From positions 1-64,000 of the forward strand of contig JBEBHP010000003.1 of NCBI GenBank assembly GCA_040080835.1: DNA of 64,000 nt. The letters are read 5' to 3'. Shown here piece after piece: positions 32,979 to 41,675 of this stretch (position 1 is the first letter of the stretch; each line of letters starts with the position of its first letter). The translations under genes and the position numbers were made by a program. Below the pieces are notes generated by a model. The model did not search any database. It was not told where the DNA came from and was given only the letters and a program-made list of their open reading frames with translations. Source of the stretch: SZUA-430 sp040080835 (GTDB taxonomy: Bacteria > Pseudomonadota > Alphaproteobacteria > Micropepsales > Micropepsaceae).

Positions 32979-33855
32979 GATGACCCGCGGTTTCAAGCAA
33001 CCACTTGCGGAAGGATGCTATCTTTGGTGCGTTCTCAAGATCGGGCGGATAGACGATATAGAAAGCGAATTCAGCCGGGATCGCAATGTCGAAAGGCCTT
33101 ACCAGACGCCCTGCCTCAAGGTCTCCCTTGACGAGCACGCTGCGACCCAATGCGACGCCGAGGCCTTCAATCGCGGCCTGTATCAGAAGCCCTGAGTCAT
33201 CAAAGCCGGGGCCGCGTGCAGGATCGGTTCCTGGAAGTCCTGCGGCCCGAAACCACATCCCCCAGTCTTCACGCAACTCGTCGTGCAAGAGGGTGGCGTG
33301 CATCAGATCGGCTGGCTGCCGCAGCTCTGCCGCGAGCTTGGGCGCGCAGACTGGAAACAATTCCTCCGAGAGGATTTTCACGCTTGTCAAACCCGGCCAG
33401 TCGCCCTTGCCATAGCGGATGGCGAGGTCGACGTCGGAGCCCAACGCGCCCGTCTGTGCTTCGAATGTGGCGATCCAGACGTCCATGTCGGGGTTCTTGT
33501 CATGGAAGTCGGTCAGGCGAGGCACAAGCCATTTTGCTGCGAATGAAGGCATCATCGCGACAGTGAGCCAGCCATGCGATGGGTCCACTGCCTGAAGCTT
33601 GCGGCCGGCGAGTGCCAACTGGTCCAGCGCACTGGAGACCGGCGGCAAAAACTTCATTGCTGCCTCGGTGAGCACCACAGCCCTGCCCTGGCGCTTGAAC
33701 AGCGGCACGCCTGCCCATTGCTCAAGTGCAGTGACCTGGTGGCTAACGGCGCTCTGCGTGACCGCCAGTTCGTCGGCCGCTTTCGTAAAGCTCAAGTGGC
33801 GCGCTGCGGATTCAAAGGAACGGAGCGAATTCAAAGGCGGAAGCCGACGTCTCAT
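32968..33855 (-). CDS. LysR-family transcriptional regulator (GcvA-like)
   Basis: A 295-residue LysR regulator. The winged HTH is at about 6-65 (LNSLRSFESAARHLSFTKAA then LAVTQSAVSHQVTALEQWAG), with the substrate-binding domain from about 90 onward. The FTKAADELAVTQSAVSHQ pattern is of the GcvA subgroup. The effector is unknown. It probably regulates or once regulated the hydrolase gene that overlaps its 3' end. The leader from 33856 is AT-rich and shared with the divergent small ORF. Confidence 0.92.
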   Translation of the reverse strand: MRRRLPPLNSLRSFESAARHLSFTKAADELAVTQSAVSHQVTALEQWAGVPLFKRQGRAVVLTEAAMKFLPPVSSALDQLALAGRKLQAVDPSHGWLTVAMMPSFAAKWLVPRLTDFHDKNPDMDVWIATFEAQTGALGSDVDLAIRYGKGDWPGLTSVKILSEELFPVCAPKLAAELRQPADLMHATLLHDELREDWGMWFRAAGLPGTDPARGPGFDDSGLLIQAAIEGLGVALGRSVLVKGDLEAGRLVRPFDIAIPAEFAFYIVYPPDLENAPKIASFRKWLLETAGHHAH

Positions 33856-33973
33856 GCATTGATTATATTAGTTTTTCTCATTATATCAATGAAAAGTCCT
33901 CGTTTGAAAGCGGCTCGGCCGACGCCTATATTTTACTCCAATAAGGCAATTTCAAGACGAAATGAGGCGTATC

Positions 33974-34087
33974 ATGTTTAGGGCTTATGCATACTCGATG
34001 CGAGACAATGATGAGCGTCGCTCATCAAATGTCGGATTCTGGAGTTGGTTAATCGGACTTCTGGTTGCTCGCCCGTCTGCCGCGTAA
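33974..34087 (+). CDS. 37-residue small protein of unknown function
   Basis: An ATG at 33974 with GAGG six bases upstream opens 37 codons ending in TAA at 34085-34087. The predicted peptide starts with a charged half (MFRAYAYSMRDNDERR) and ends with a Trp-containing hydrophobic stretch (NVGFWSWLIGLLVA) then RPSAA, so a membrane-associated micropeptide is possible. A rho-independent terminator follows 24 bases later. SD, frame and terminator together make a free-standing small gene more likely than chance. I recognise no family. Confidence 0.55.
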   Translation: MFRAYAYSMRDNDERRSSNVGFWSWLIGLLVARPSAA

Positions 34088-34111
34088 TAAAATTACAAAT
34101 TGCTCAAAAAC

Positions 34112-34138
34112 AGGGCGCCCAAAAGGTGCCCTTTTTGT
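34112..34138 (+). terminator. rho-independent terminator after the 37-residue ORF
   Basis: AGGGCGCC pairs with GGTGCCCT around a CAAAA loop and is followed by TTTTTGTTT. It points along the plus strand and ends just before the convergent ridA-family gene. Confidence 0.85.
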
Positions 34139-34146
34139 TTGCAGGA

Positions 34147-34548
34147 TCAGCCTGCCATGACTGCCACGGCTTCGACCTCGGCTTCGATGTTGGCACGGAA
34201 AAGCGACTGCACCCCGACAATCGTCATGGGCACCAGTGGCAAGGGCTTTGCAGCCGTGGCACGCCGCAAACCTTCACTGAATGATCGGCTAACGCCGTCA
34301 GACCAGTTTTTGACATACCAGGTGATCTTCACGAGGTCGGCGGGAGTTGCGCCTGACGCCTCTAGCGCCACGACCAAATTCAAATGGGCCTGCTCTACCT
34401 GTTCGGCCAAACCCTCTCTCAGTGCGCCGTCCGCATCAACGCCAATCTGGCCCGCAAAATGCATGATCCGGCTGCCTTGCGCGATGGACATGTGCGAATA
34501 GCCGCGAGGCGCATGCAGCCCCGGGGCGTTTTTCAGTTCGACCGGCAT
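34147..34548 (-). CDS. RidA family protein
   Basis: A 133-residue protein of the RidA (YjgF/YER057c/UK114) superfamily. The core shows HFAGQIGVDADGAL, EQAHLNLVVALEASGATPADLVKITWYV and the C-terminal FRANIEAEVEAVAVM. The Arg in FRAN matches the carboxylate-binding position of RidA, but the usual GSRV-type sequence beside it is altered, so imine deaminase activity is uncertain. Single gene between two terminator-like or short gaps. Confidence 0.88.
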   Translation of the reverse strand: MPVELKNAPGLHAPRGYSHMSIAQGSRIMHFAGQIGVDADGALREGLAEQVEQAHLNLVVALEASGATPADLVKITWYVKNWSDGVSRSFSEGLRRATAAKPLPLVPMTIVGVQSLFRANIEAEVEAVAVMAG

Positions 34549-34624
34549 GGCGTCCCTTTCGTCTCAACTGTGGTTGGTACCGAGATTGTCACAACACCAA
34601 AATCCGCGCCATGGGTCTTGCGGA

Positions 34625-34813
34625 CTAGGTGTCCTTTGCGGGTTCGTCGGATGGCAGCGGTTCGACCCGTACGCCACGCCGTGCAAGCGCTTCGCGAAGC
34701 AGGAATTCCATTTCCGCATTCACGCTGCGCAGATCCGCGCTCGCAAGCCGGGCGACGGCATTGTAGAGCGCGGGATCCAAGCGCAGGGCAAAGGATTTTT
34801 TCTCTGCCGCCAT
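34625..34813 (-). CDS. Arc-like ribbon-helix-helix protein
   Basis: A 62-residue protein. The fold shows a beta strand (KSFALRLDPALYN) and two helices (ARLASADLRSVNAEMEFLLREALARRG), as in Arc/MetJ-type DNA-binding proteins. The start at 34813 is four bases after the SPFH gene stop, so the two are translated together. No toxin is visible. It may autoregulate this pair, or be a structural partner of the SPFH protein. Confidence 0.82.
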   Translation of the reverse strand: MAAEKKSFALRLDPALYNAVARLASADLRSVNAEMEFLLREALARRGVRVEPLPSDEPAKDT

Positions 34814-34817
34814 GGCC

Positions 34818-35708
34818 CTACTGGTAGATAGAGCCGGCGTTGACGATTGGCTGTGCATCATTGTCCGAGCACAAGACGACAAGCAGGTTGGACACCATTG
34901 CGGCCCTGCGCTCGTCATCAAGCACGACGACTTTACGTTCAGACAACTGGTTGAGCGCGTGCTCAACCATTTCTACGGCACCCTGTACAATCTTCTGACG
35001 CGCAGAGAGCACAGCTTCCGCCTGTTGCCTGCGCAACATCACACTTGCAATTTCAGGTGCGTATGCCAGATGCGAAAGCTTCGCTTCATCGACGACCACG
35101 CCCGCGATTGACATGCGATCCTGCAATTTCTCGCGCAGCAGTGACGAGACCTGATCTGAGGCGGCGCGAAGGGTTGGCTCATCGTGCTCGGCATTGTCGT
35201 AGGCGAAGTGAGAGGCGATTTCCCGCACTGCAGTTTCAATCTGGATGTCGACGAATTGCTGATAGGCATCGACATCGAACAAGGCTGCTGCAGTATCTGT
35301 CACGCGCCAAACCACGACGGCTGCAATTTCGATGGGATTGCCACGGCGATCATTCACCTTCAGCTTTTCGCCGGTCACGTTTCTGGCACGCAGGGAAATC
35401 TTCGTGACCGTGTGAGGTGGCAAAACCCAGCGCAAACCTGGCGTCCGGTCGGTGCCCCGATAGCTTCCGAACATGGTTACAGAAGCGGCTTCGTTGGGCT
35501 GAAGAGTGTAGAACCCGCATGCAACGAAGATGAAGGCGAAGAGCAGCAAGCCTGCTGCGACACCGGCCATTGCGTCGTGGGAATCCACTGCGATGAAAAA
35601 GGTCCAACCTGACAGAACGAGCGCCAACAAGCAGAGTACCAGCATCGTCCCACCGCCCTGGGTGGAAGCCTGGCGTTCAATTGAATGCTTCAGTGCTTGT
35701 GCCGTCAT
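34818..35708 (-). CDS. SPFH domain (stomatin/prohibitin-like) membrane protein
   Basis: A 296-residue protein. Two hydrophobic segments lie at about 22-38 and 46-66. The SPFH domain begins at CGFYTLQPNEAASVTMFG and contains GLRWVLPPHTVTKISLRARN, NDRRGNPIEIAAVVVWRV and VVDEAKLSHLAYAPEIASVM, then a coiled region (RRQQAEAVLSARQKIVQGAV). SPFH proteins form membrane-bound cage-like oligomers and organise microdomains or proteases. It is the first gene of a two-gene unit with the ribbon-helix-helix protein. Confidence 0.9.
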   Translation of the reverse strand: MTAQALKHSIERQASTQGGGTMLVLCLLALVLSGWTFFIAVDSHDAMAGVAAGLLLFAFIFVACGFYTLQPNEAASVTMFGSYRGTDRTPGLRWVLPPHTVTKISLRARNVTGEKLKVNDRRGNPIEIAAVVVWRVTDTAAALFDVDAYQQFVDIQIETAVREIASHFAYDNAEHDEPTLRAASDQVSSLLREKLQDRMSIAGVVVDEAKLSHLAYAPEIASVMLRRQQAEAVLSARQKIVQGAVEMVEHALNQLSERKVVVLDDERRAAMVSNLLVVLCSDNDAQPIVNAGSIYQ

Positions 35709-35735
35709 TTTCGGTTTTCCTCATATGCAATCAAT

Positions 35736-35745
35736 ATGATATCAT
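35736..35745. promoter_or_regulatory. 10-bp palindrome upstream of the SPFH gene
   Basis: ATGATATCAT is a perfect palindrome centred 32 bases upstream of the SPFH start, within an AT-rich promoter-like stretch. Such short palindromes are typical half-site pairs for ribbon-helix-helix dimers; binding by the product of the second gene is inference. Confidence 0.4.
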
Positions 35746-35957
35746 TTTAGTATCTATTGTGGCGATTTCAAGGCCGTGAAATGCACTTTTTCAGCCCTTT
35801 CCTACGGAAAACTGCAAATGCGGTGGATTTCGAATTGCACACTGCACCCCTCCAGTCTTGCCATCGACGTGTGGAAGTTAGTTGAGAAGCCGTTCGAGCT
35901 GCCCAGCAAAGGGACGGGACAGCGCGCATTGCAGCGCTGTCCCCTTCGATGTTCAGA

Positions 35958-36953
35958 TCACGGCGTCAGAACAATCTTGCCCATGACTTTTCGGGCTTCC
36001 ATGTCCTTCAGTGCCTGCGCGGCTTCGCTGAACTTGTATGTTTTGGATACGTAGACCTTCAGTTTGCCTTCGCTTACCCAGTCCATCAGTTCACGAAGAT
36101 TGGCCTGGTTTCTCTTGGGGTCCCGCGCCGTGAAGGCTCCCCAGAAGACACCAACAATCTGACAACCCTTCAGAAGTGTCAGATTCAACGGAAGGGATGG
36201 AATGCCCGCAGGGAAGCCCACGACGAGATAACGCCCTTCCCATGCGATCGAGCGGAGTGCGGGTTCGGCGTAATCTCCGCCAACGCCGTCATAGATGACG
36301 TGCGCACCGTCGCTGCCGAGAACCTTCTTGAATTCTTCGGCAAGTTTTTTCTGAGCCTCGCGATCAAGCGGTCCGGATGGATAGACTACACCCGCATCGG
36401 CGCCGCGCTTGATGCAGAGATCAACCTTTTCCTGACTGGACGCCGCTGCCACCACGCGCGCGCCCATCACCTTGCCGATTTCCACTGCCGCCAGTCCAAC
36501 ACCACCTGCGGCGCCAAGTACCAGCAGCGTTTCGCCAGCCTCAAGGTTCGCGCGGTCCTTGAGAGCGTGATGAGACGTGCCGTAGGTCATCACGAATGCT
36601 GACGCTTCCACGAAGTCCATGTTCGCAGGAAACGGAATGCAGCGCGCTGCAGGCGCGAGCGTTTCTTCGGCATAGCCGCCGAACCCGGTCGATGCAATCA
36701 CGCGATCGCCAACCTTTACGCTGGTCACTCCGGCGCCAAGCTCCTTGACGATGCCAGCCACTTCGCCGCCGGGCGAAAACGGCAGTGGGGGCCGAAACTG
36801 GTACTTGTTCTGGATCATCAAGAGGTCCGGGAAATTCACGCCGGCTGCCTTAACTGAAATGACCACCTGACCCTGCTCTGGCTTGGGACTGGGTGCGTCC
36901 TCCAGAACAAGACTGTCGGGGGGGCCGTAAGCTTTGCAAAGTACTGCCTTCAT
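35958..36953 (-). CDS. NADPH:quinone oxidoreductase family protein (zinc-free MDR)
   Basis: A 331-residue medium-chain reductase of the quinone oxidoreductase/NADPH-dependent curcumin-reductase type. The opening is MKAVLCKAYGPPDSLVLEDAP. The GroES-like domain has PDLLMIQNKYQFRPPLPFSPGGE, and the cofactor site is VLGAAGGVGLAAVEIGK. No structural zinc cysteines. It reduces quinones or enones; the substrate is unknown. 99 bases downstream of the asparaginase stop and in the same direction. Confidence 0.88.
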   Translation of the reverse strand: MKAVLCKAYGPPDSLVLEDAPSPKPEQGQVVISVKAAGVNFPDLLMIQNKYQFRPPLPFSPGGEVAGIVKELGAGVTSVKVGDRVIASTGFGGYAEETLAPAARCIPFPANMDFVEASAFVMTYGTSHHALKDRANLEAGETLLVLGAAGGVGLAAVEIGKVMGARVVAAASSQEKVDLCIKRGADAGVVYPSGPLDREAQKKLAEEFKKVLGSDGAHVIYDGVGGDYAEPALRSIAWEGRYLVVGFPAGIPSLPLNLTLLKGCQIVGVFWGAFTARDPKRNQANLRELMDWVSEGKLKVYVSKTYKFSEAAQALKDMEARKVMGKIVLTP

Positions 36954-37052
36954 GGGATGCTCCTGATGTCGTAGCGGGGCGGACGTTAGGCGAGACGGTC
37001 AAAAACTCCAAGTGCCGAAGGCCTGGTTTGCCGGTGCATTGATGCGATGCAG

Positions 37053-38075
37053 CTACTCCAGAAGCGACGGAAACGTTTGGGCAATCCTTCTTTCCCCGAC
37101 GATATCTCCTCGCCAGTTCTTGATGGGCGGGTTCAGGTGTCTTGCGATCTGCGGATTTCCAGAATCTGCCGCACCCAGCATCGTCAGCAGCCGCGCCATG
37201 ACAGTTTCTGCTGCGCGCGTTCCGCCGTCATCGATTTTCAGCGCAATGCCAAGTCCCCGTTCAGGAACCACTGCCATAAATACGGCTTCGGCGCCGGTCT
37301 TCACAACCGTGCGCCCCGTGGACGCTTCGATGAGATCTGCGCATGCCCGGCCCGTGCCAGACACCAGCTTCGGATTTGCCTTCCATGCCCCAAGCAATCG
37401 ACTGGCAGCGCCGGCCCGGTCGGCAGGCAGTCCAGACGTATCGCCCAGGCGCGCCATCGCCATAGCGAGGTTGCGGAGAGGGATCGCATAATTTGGGGCA
37501 GCGCATCCGTCGATTCCAACGGGAAGTGTTTCAGGTTTGAGACCGCAGATCTCAGCGATGGTTTGTCGTACGAGGACCTGAACAGGATGTTGGGGGGCCT
37601 CATAGCCCTGCACGGAGACATTCAGGTGGCGTGCCAGCGAGAGAAAGCCTGTATGCTTGCCAGAACAGTTGTTGTGGACGCGACAAGGCGCCCGGCCTTC
37701 ACGAATCATTGCGTGAGACGTGGGTTCGTGAAATGGCGCATGCGGCCCGCAGGCAAGATCTCCGTCCTTGCAATCAATTCTCTGTAGCCATCGTCCAACC
37801 CTGTCTGTGTGCATCGGTTCGCCCGAATGAGAAGCGCAAGCCAGCGCCAATTCTTCATCGCTTACCCCAAGGGCCTCAGCCGCGCCGGTTTCGACAAGAG
37901 CCATGGCCTGCAGCGACTTGAAAGCTGATCGGGGGAAGACGGGGCTGTGCACGCTCCCCAGTTCAAACTTCAAGCTGCCGCGAGCGTCACTAATGGCAAC
38001 AGAGCCACGGTGAAAGCTCTCGATGATGCCGCCGCGTGTCACCTCGACGAGTGCGGGATTTGTCACTGCGGTCAT
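37053..38075 (-). CDS. type III (Rhizobium-type) L-asparaginase
   Basis: A 340-residue protein of the asparaginase class found in Rhizobium etli, unrelated to the E. coli enzymes. Family positions are visible: the Ser-x-x-Lys pair (Ser50, Lys53 in RSAFKSLQ), SHSGEPMHT, NNCSGKHTG with Cys137 and Lys140, GIDGCAAPN with Asp189, and Cys245 in GTGRACADL. The two cysteines and the aspartate are probable zinc ligands. It hydrolyses Asn to Asp in the cytoplasm. The ATG at 38075 matches the family N-terminus. Confidence 0.9.
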   Translation of the reverse strand: MTAVTNPALVEVTRGGIIESFHRGSVAISDARGSLKFELGSVHSPVFPRSAFKSLQAMALVETGAAEALGVSDEELALACASHSGEPMHTDRVGRWLQRIDCKDGDLACGPHAPFHEPTSHAMIREGRAPCRVHNNCSGKHTGFLSLARHLNVSVQGYEAPQHPVQVLVRQTIAEICGLKPETLPVGIDGCAAPNYAIPLRNLAMAMARLGDTSGLPADRAGAASRLLGAWKANPKLVSGTGRACADLIEASTGRTVVKTGAEAVFMAVVPERGLGIALKIDDGGTRAAETVMARLLTMLGAADSGNPQIARHLNPPIKNWRGDIVGERRIAQTFPSLLE

Positions 38076-38326
38076 GTTGCTTTCGGGCCCTTTCGTGCCG
38101 ATCCCGGGCAAAACCCGACTTTCCGGGGAAGTAAATCTAAAGTTGCAGCGCTTAGCCTACCAAAACCCTTTACCTATCGGGAATCAATCATTACGCCACA
38201 CATTCCGGCGGGAAAGGGCTTCACAAATACGCCTCAGTTGGGCGACACATTGGGAGCCCGGAGGCGGGGTAGCCCGAGCCCATCACCCCTGAAGCCCCTC
38301 GTGAAGAAATTTAGTCAGCAAAGGAT

Positions 38327-38884
38327 GTGTCGATGTCTTTGAAGAGCAGGTCATTTTCAGTGGGCGGCATAGCCCTCACATCACTAGGGGCTCTGGCGAC
38401 CATCGGGCTGGGTCTCTGGATTTCTGTGGCCAGCGCCCAACCTGCCCCTCCGTCACTGTTGGGAACGTTTGACGACTGGGAAGCATACAAGACCACCGAC
38501 ACCCGTGGTGCTGTCTGCTATGCCATTTCGGCTCCCAAAGCCAAAGAGCCGGCTTCCGCGAAACGTGACCCAATCTATTTCCTGATCACCACCTGGCCAA
38601 AGGCGACCATTGCCCACGAACCCTCAGTCATAATTGGCTATCAGTTCAAGGACGCGTCGAAAGCGACCGTTCAGGTCGGGTCGGACAAATTCGATTTCTT
38701 CACCAAAGGCGATGGTGCCTGGCTTCCAACGGGACCTGACGAAGCACGTTTGGTCACTGCTATGCGGTCCTCCGCGGAATTGACGGTTAAGGGCTTTTCA
38801 AAGCGGGGAACCCTGACGACCGACACCTATTCCCTCAAGGGCATTTCCGCCGCACTCGACAAAGCGGCAGAAGGCTGCAAATAA
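38327..38884 (+). CDS. invasion-associated locus B (IalB) family exported protein
   Basis: A 185-residue periplasmic protein. The signal peptide covers about residues 10-38 (ending VASAQ). The family pattern is FDDWEAYKTTDTRGAVCYAI, YFLITTWP, PSVIIGYQFKDASKATVQVG and TTDTYSLKGISAAL, with two cysteines (CYAI and the C-terminal EGCK) that could form a disulfide. The family is named for Bartonella; in free-living alphaproteobacteria its role is unclear. A strong terminator follows. Confidence 0.92.
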   Translation: MSMSLKSRSFSVGGIALTSLGALATIGLGLWISVASAQPAPPSLLGTFDDWEAYKTTDTRGAVCYAISAPKAKEPASAKRDPIYFLITTWPKATIAHEPSVIIGYQFKDASKATVQVGSDKFDFFTKGDGAWLPTGPDEARLVTAMRSSAELTVKGFSKRGTLTTDTYSLKGISAALDKAAEGCK

Positions 38885-38913
38885 ACGTTTGCGGCAGTTT
38901 AGACCCGTTTCCG

Positions 38914-38940
38914 GGGGCGGCTTCAAGCCGCCCCTTTTCT
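38914..38940 (+). terminator. rho-independent terminator after the IalB gene
   Basis: GGGGCGGC and GCCGCCCC form an 8-bp stem around TTCAA, followed by TTTTCTTT. It lies 30 bases after the IalB stop and before the rlmN start. Confidence 0.9.
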
Positions 38941-38956
38941 TTGATCAGCGTGGCAG

Positions 38957-40096
38957 ATGAAGAGCACGAAAACAAAACTGGTTGGGCTTACGCGCGATGG
39001 GCTGAAGGCGGCGCTTGCCGCAGCAGGCGTCGACGCGAAACACTTGTCCATGCGCTCGAACCAACTCTGGAACGCAATGTATGTTCAAGGCGTGACAGAC
39101 TTTGATGGCATTACCACTCTCGCCAAACCGCTACGGCAAGAGTTCGACACGATGTTTTCCCTTGCAAGGCCGGAGGTGACGGCAGCGCAAGAGTCCAAAG
39201 ACGGCACCCGCAAGTGGCTGATCAAGTTCGAGCCCGGCATCGAGATCGAAAGCGTGTTCATACCCGATGAAGATCGCGGCACGCTTTGCATCTCGAGCCA
39301 GGTCGGCTGCACGCTCACGTGCCGCTTCTGCCACACAGGTACACAGAAGCTTGTGCGCAATCTGACTGCATCGGAGATCGTTTCACAGGTTCTCGTTGCG
39401 CGGGACCATCTTCTCGAGTGGCCGAAGGCAGGCCGGAATTCCGATATGCGTCAGATCACAAACATCGTCATGATGGGAATGGGTGAACCGCTGTATAACT
39501 TCGAGAACGTTCGCGACGCCATCAACATTGTTGCAGATGGCGAAGGGCTCTCGGTTTCCAAGCGGCGCATCACACTCTCCACGGCAGGTGTGGTGCCGCA
39601 GATTCCGCGTGCCGGAGATGAAATCGGCTCGATGCTGGCAATATCGCTGCATGCAGCACGCGACGAGATCCGCGATGTCATCGTGCCCCTGAACAAGAAG
39701 TATCCAATCAAGGAATTGCTGCAGGCGTGCCGTGACTACCCGGGATTGTCCAACGCCCGGCGGATCACGTTTGAGTACGTGATGCTCAAGGGTGTGAATG
39801 ACTCCAATGCTGATGCTCGCGAACTGGTCCAAGTCATTCGGGGCATTCCCGCGAAGATCAATCTGATCCCGTTCAACGCCTGGCCAAACGCGCCCTATGA
39901 ATGCTCAGACTGGGAGCGTATCGAAGAGTTTGGCGAGATCGTCAACAGCGCGGGCTACGCCTCGCCCATTCGTACGCCGCGGGGCAGAGACATCATGGCC
40001 GCTTGCGGACAACTGAAGAGTGAAAGCACGAAGCAGCGCGCCAGCGACCGGCTGGCCGAACTGCGAAGTCGTGAAATTGGAAGAATGCCGAATTAG
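38957..40096 (+). CDS. rlmN: dual-specificity RNA methyltransferase RlmN
   Basis: A 379-residue radical SAM enzyme methylating A2503 of 23S rRNA and A37 of some tRNAs. The cluster motif is C118-x3-C122-x2-C125 (CTLTCRFC), and the conserved GMGEPLYNFENV is the substrate region. The methyl-carrying Cys is at about 350 in MAACGQL. The N-terminal helical domain is typical. It is followed 11 bases later by argG, so the two are probably co-transcribed from a promoter between the IalB terminator and this start. Confidence 0.96.
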   Translation: MKSTKTKLVGLTRDGLKAALAAAGVDAKHLSMRSNQLWNAMYVQGVTDFDGITTLAKPLRQEFDTMFSLARPEVTAAQESKDGTRKWLIKFEPGIEIESVFIPDEDRGTLCISSQVGCTLTCRFCHTGTQKLVRNLTASEIVSQVLVARDHLLEWPKAGRNSDMRQITNIVMMGMGEPLYNFENVRDAINIVADGEGLSVSKRRITLSTAGVVPQIPRAGDEIGSMLAISLHAARDEIRDVIVPLNKKYPIKELLQACRDYPGLSNARRITFEYVMLKGVNDSNADARELVQVIRGIPAKINLIPFNAWPNAPYECSDWERIEEFGEIVNSAGYASPIRTPRGRDIMAACGQLKSESTKQRASDRLAELRSREIGRMPN

Positions 40097-40107
40097 GAAG
40101 CAATGCG

Positions 40108-41337
40108 ATGTCAAAAAAACAAGTCAAGCGGGTCGTCCTCGCCTATTCCGGCGGGCTTGATACATCTGTAATTTTGAAATGGCTGCAGCAGGCGTATGGC
40201 TGCGAGGTCGTGACGTTCACTGCTGACCTGGGGCAAGGCGAAGAGCTTGCCCCCGCGCGGAAAAAGGCCGAGATGCTCGGCATCAAACCAGAAAACATCT
40301 ATATTGAAGACCTGCGTGAAGAATTCGTTCGCGACTATGTGTTCCCCATGTTCCGTGCGAACGCCCTGTACGAAGGGCAGTATCTGCTTGGAACGTCCAT
40401 TGCGCGACCGCTGATCGCCAAGAAGCAGATTGAAATTGCCGAAAGGACCGGCGCTGATGCGGTGGCTCATGGTGCGACGGGCAAGGGCAACGACCAAGTG
40501 CGCTTTGAGCTCGCCTACTATGCTCTGAAGCCAGATATCCACGTTATTGCGCCGTGGCGCGAATGGGAACTGGAAAGCCGCACGAAGCTTATCGAGTTCG
40601 CCGAGAAGCACCAAATTCCGATCGCCAAGGACAAGCGTGGTGAAGCGCCGTTCTCGGTTGATGCGAACCTCTTGCATTCATCGAGCGAGGGAAAGGTGCT
40701 GGAAGATCCAGCGGTTGAGGCCGACAGCATCGTGTACCAGCGCACGATCAGCCCGGAAGATGCGCCAGACAAGGCGTCATATGTCGAGATCGGTTTCGAA
40801 AAGGGAGACCCCGTTGCGATTGACGGCAAGGCCATGTCGCCAGCGACGCTCCTGACCGCGCTGAACGCTCTTGGACGCGCCAACGGCATCGGGCGGCTGG
40901 ACCTCGTGGAGAATCGCTTCGTCGGCATGAAGAGCCGGGGTGTGTACGAGACGCCGGGCGGCACGATTCTATACGCGGCTCATCGCGGCATTGAATCGAT
41001 AACTCTTGACCGGGGCGCTGGGCACCTCAAGGACGAGTTCATGCCGAAGTATGCGGAACTCGTGTACTACGGTTTCTGGTTTTCGCCGGAACGAGAAATG
41101 CTGCAGGCCATGATCGACAAGAGCCAGGAGTACGTCTCCGGCACCGTGCGCATGAAGCTCTACAAAGGCAACGCAACAGTCGTCGGGCGGGAGTCCAGGA
41201 ACTCGCTCTATCGTCAGGACTATGTGACGTTTGAAAAGGACAGCGTGTATAACCAGCAAGACGCGGAAGGGTTCATAAAGCTGAATGCGCTTCGACTCAG
41301 GTTGCTCGCCGCGCGCAATCAATCAGCCAAACACTGA
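40108..41337 (+). CDS. argG: argininosuccinate synthase
   Basis: A 409-residue enzyme of arginine biosynthesis that joins citrulline and aspartate with ATP. The P-loop is AYSGGLDTS near residue 12. Citrulline and aspartate regions show GKGNDQVRFELAYY and YEGQYLLGTSIARPLIAK, and the C-terminal EGFIKLNALRLRL is typical. AGGAAG lies eight bases upstream of the ATG. Convergent with the VOC gene, two bases apart. Confidence 0.97.
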   Translation: MSKKQVKRVVLAYSGGLDTSVILKWLQQAYGCEVVTFTADLGQGEELAPARKKAEMLGIKPENIYIEDLREEFVRDYVFPMFRANALYEGQYLLGTSIARPLIAKKQIEIAERTGADAVAHGATGKGNDQVRFELAYYALKPDIHVIAPWREWELESRTKLIEFAEKHQIPIAKDKRGEAPFSVDANLLHSSSEGKVLEDPAVEADSIVYQRTISPEDAPDKASYVEIGFEKGDPVAIDGKAMSPATLLTALNALGRANGIGRLDLVENRFVGMKSRGVYETPGGTILYAAHRGIESITLDRGAGHLKDEFMPKYAELVYYGFWFSPEREMLQAMIDKSQEYVSGTVRMKLYKGNATVVGRESRNSLYRQDYVTFEKDSVYNQQDAEGFIKLNALRLRLLAARNQSAKH

Positions 41338-41339
41338 TC

Positions 41340-41672
41340 TCAAAGCTTGTCCCAGTAGATCTCGAAGACATTTCCGTCCGGGTCCTGGATCCGGGCGGCG
41401 AAGAAGTCGTGTTCGTCGAATGCGACTGGAACCCCCAGATGCTGGGCCCACGCCTCGACGGCGGATTTTGACTCGACGCGGAAGCCAAAATGGAATGCGT
41501 CGCCTGCGCGAAGCGGCTGACCTTTCCTGAAGAAGATCGAAATTCCCGGGCCGACCAAAACGTTTCCGCGACATTCCAGGTTCAGACGACCCGCATACCA
41601 TTGAGCCAGAACTTCTGGATCGTTGGTCGGAATGTTCAAATGGTCGAGCCAAAGTGCGGGCAGCGTGCTCAT
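41340..41672 (-). CDS. VOC family protein
   Basis: A 110-residue single glyoxalase-fold domain. The pattern is LDHLNIPTNDPEVLAQWYAG at the start and ARIQDPDGNVFEIYWDKL at the end, with His11 and the terminal Glu as the probable metal ligands. The substrate is unknown. It lies four bases after folD in the same direction, so it probably belongs to the YggT-DUF167-folD transcript. Confidence 0.82.
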   Translation of the reverse strand: MSTLPALWLDHLNIPTNDPEVLAQWYAGRLNLECRGNVLVGPGISIFFRKGQPLRAGDAFHFGFRVESKSAVEAWAQHLGVPVAFDEHDFFAARIQDPDGNVFEIYWDKL

Positions 41673-41675
41673 GAT

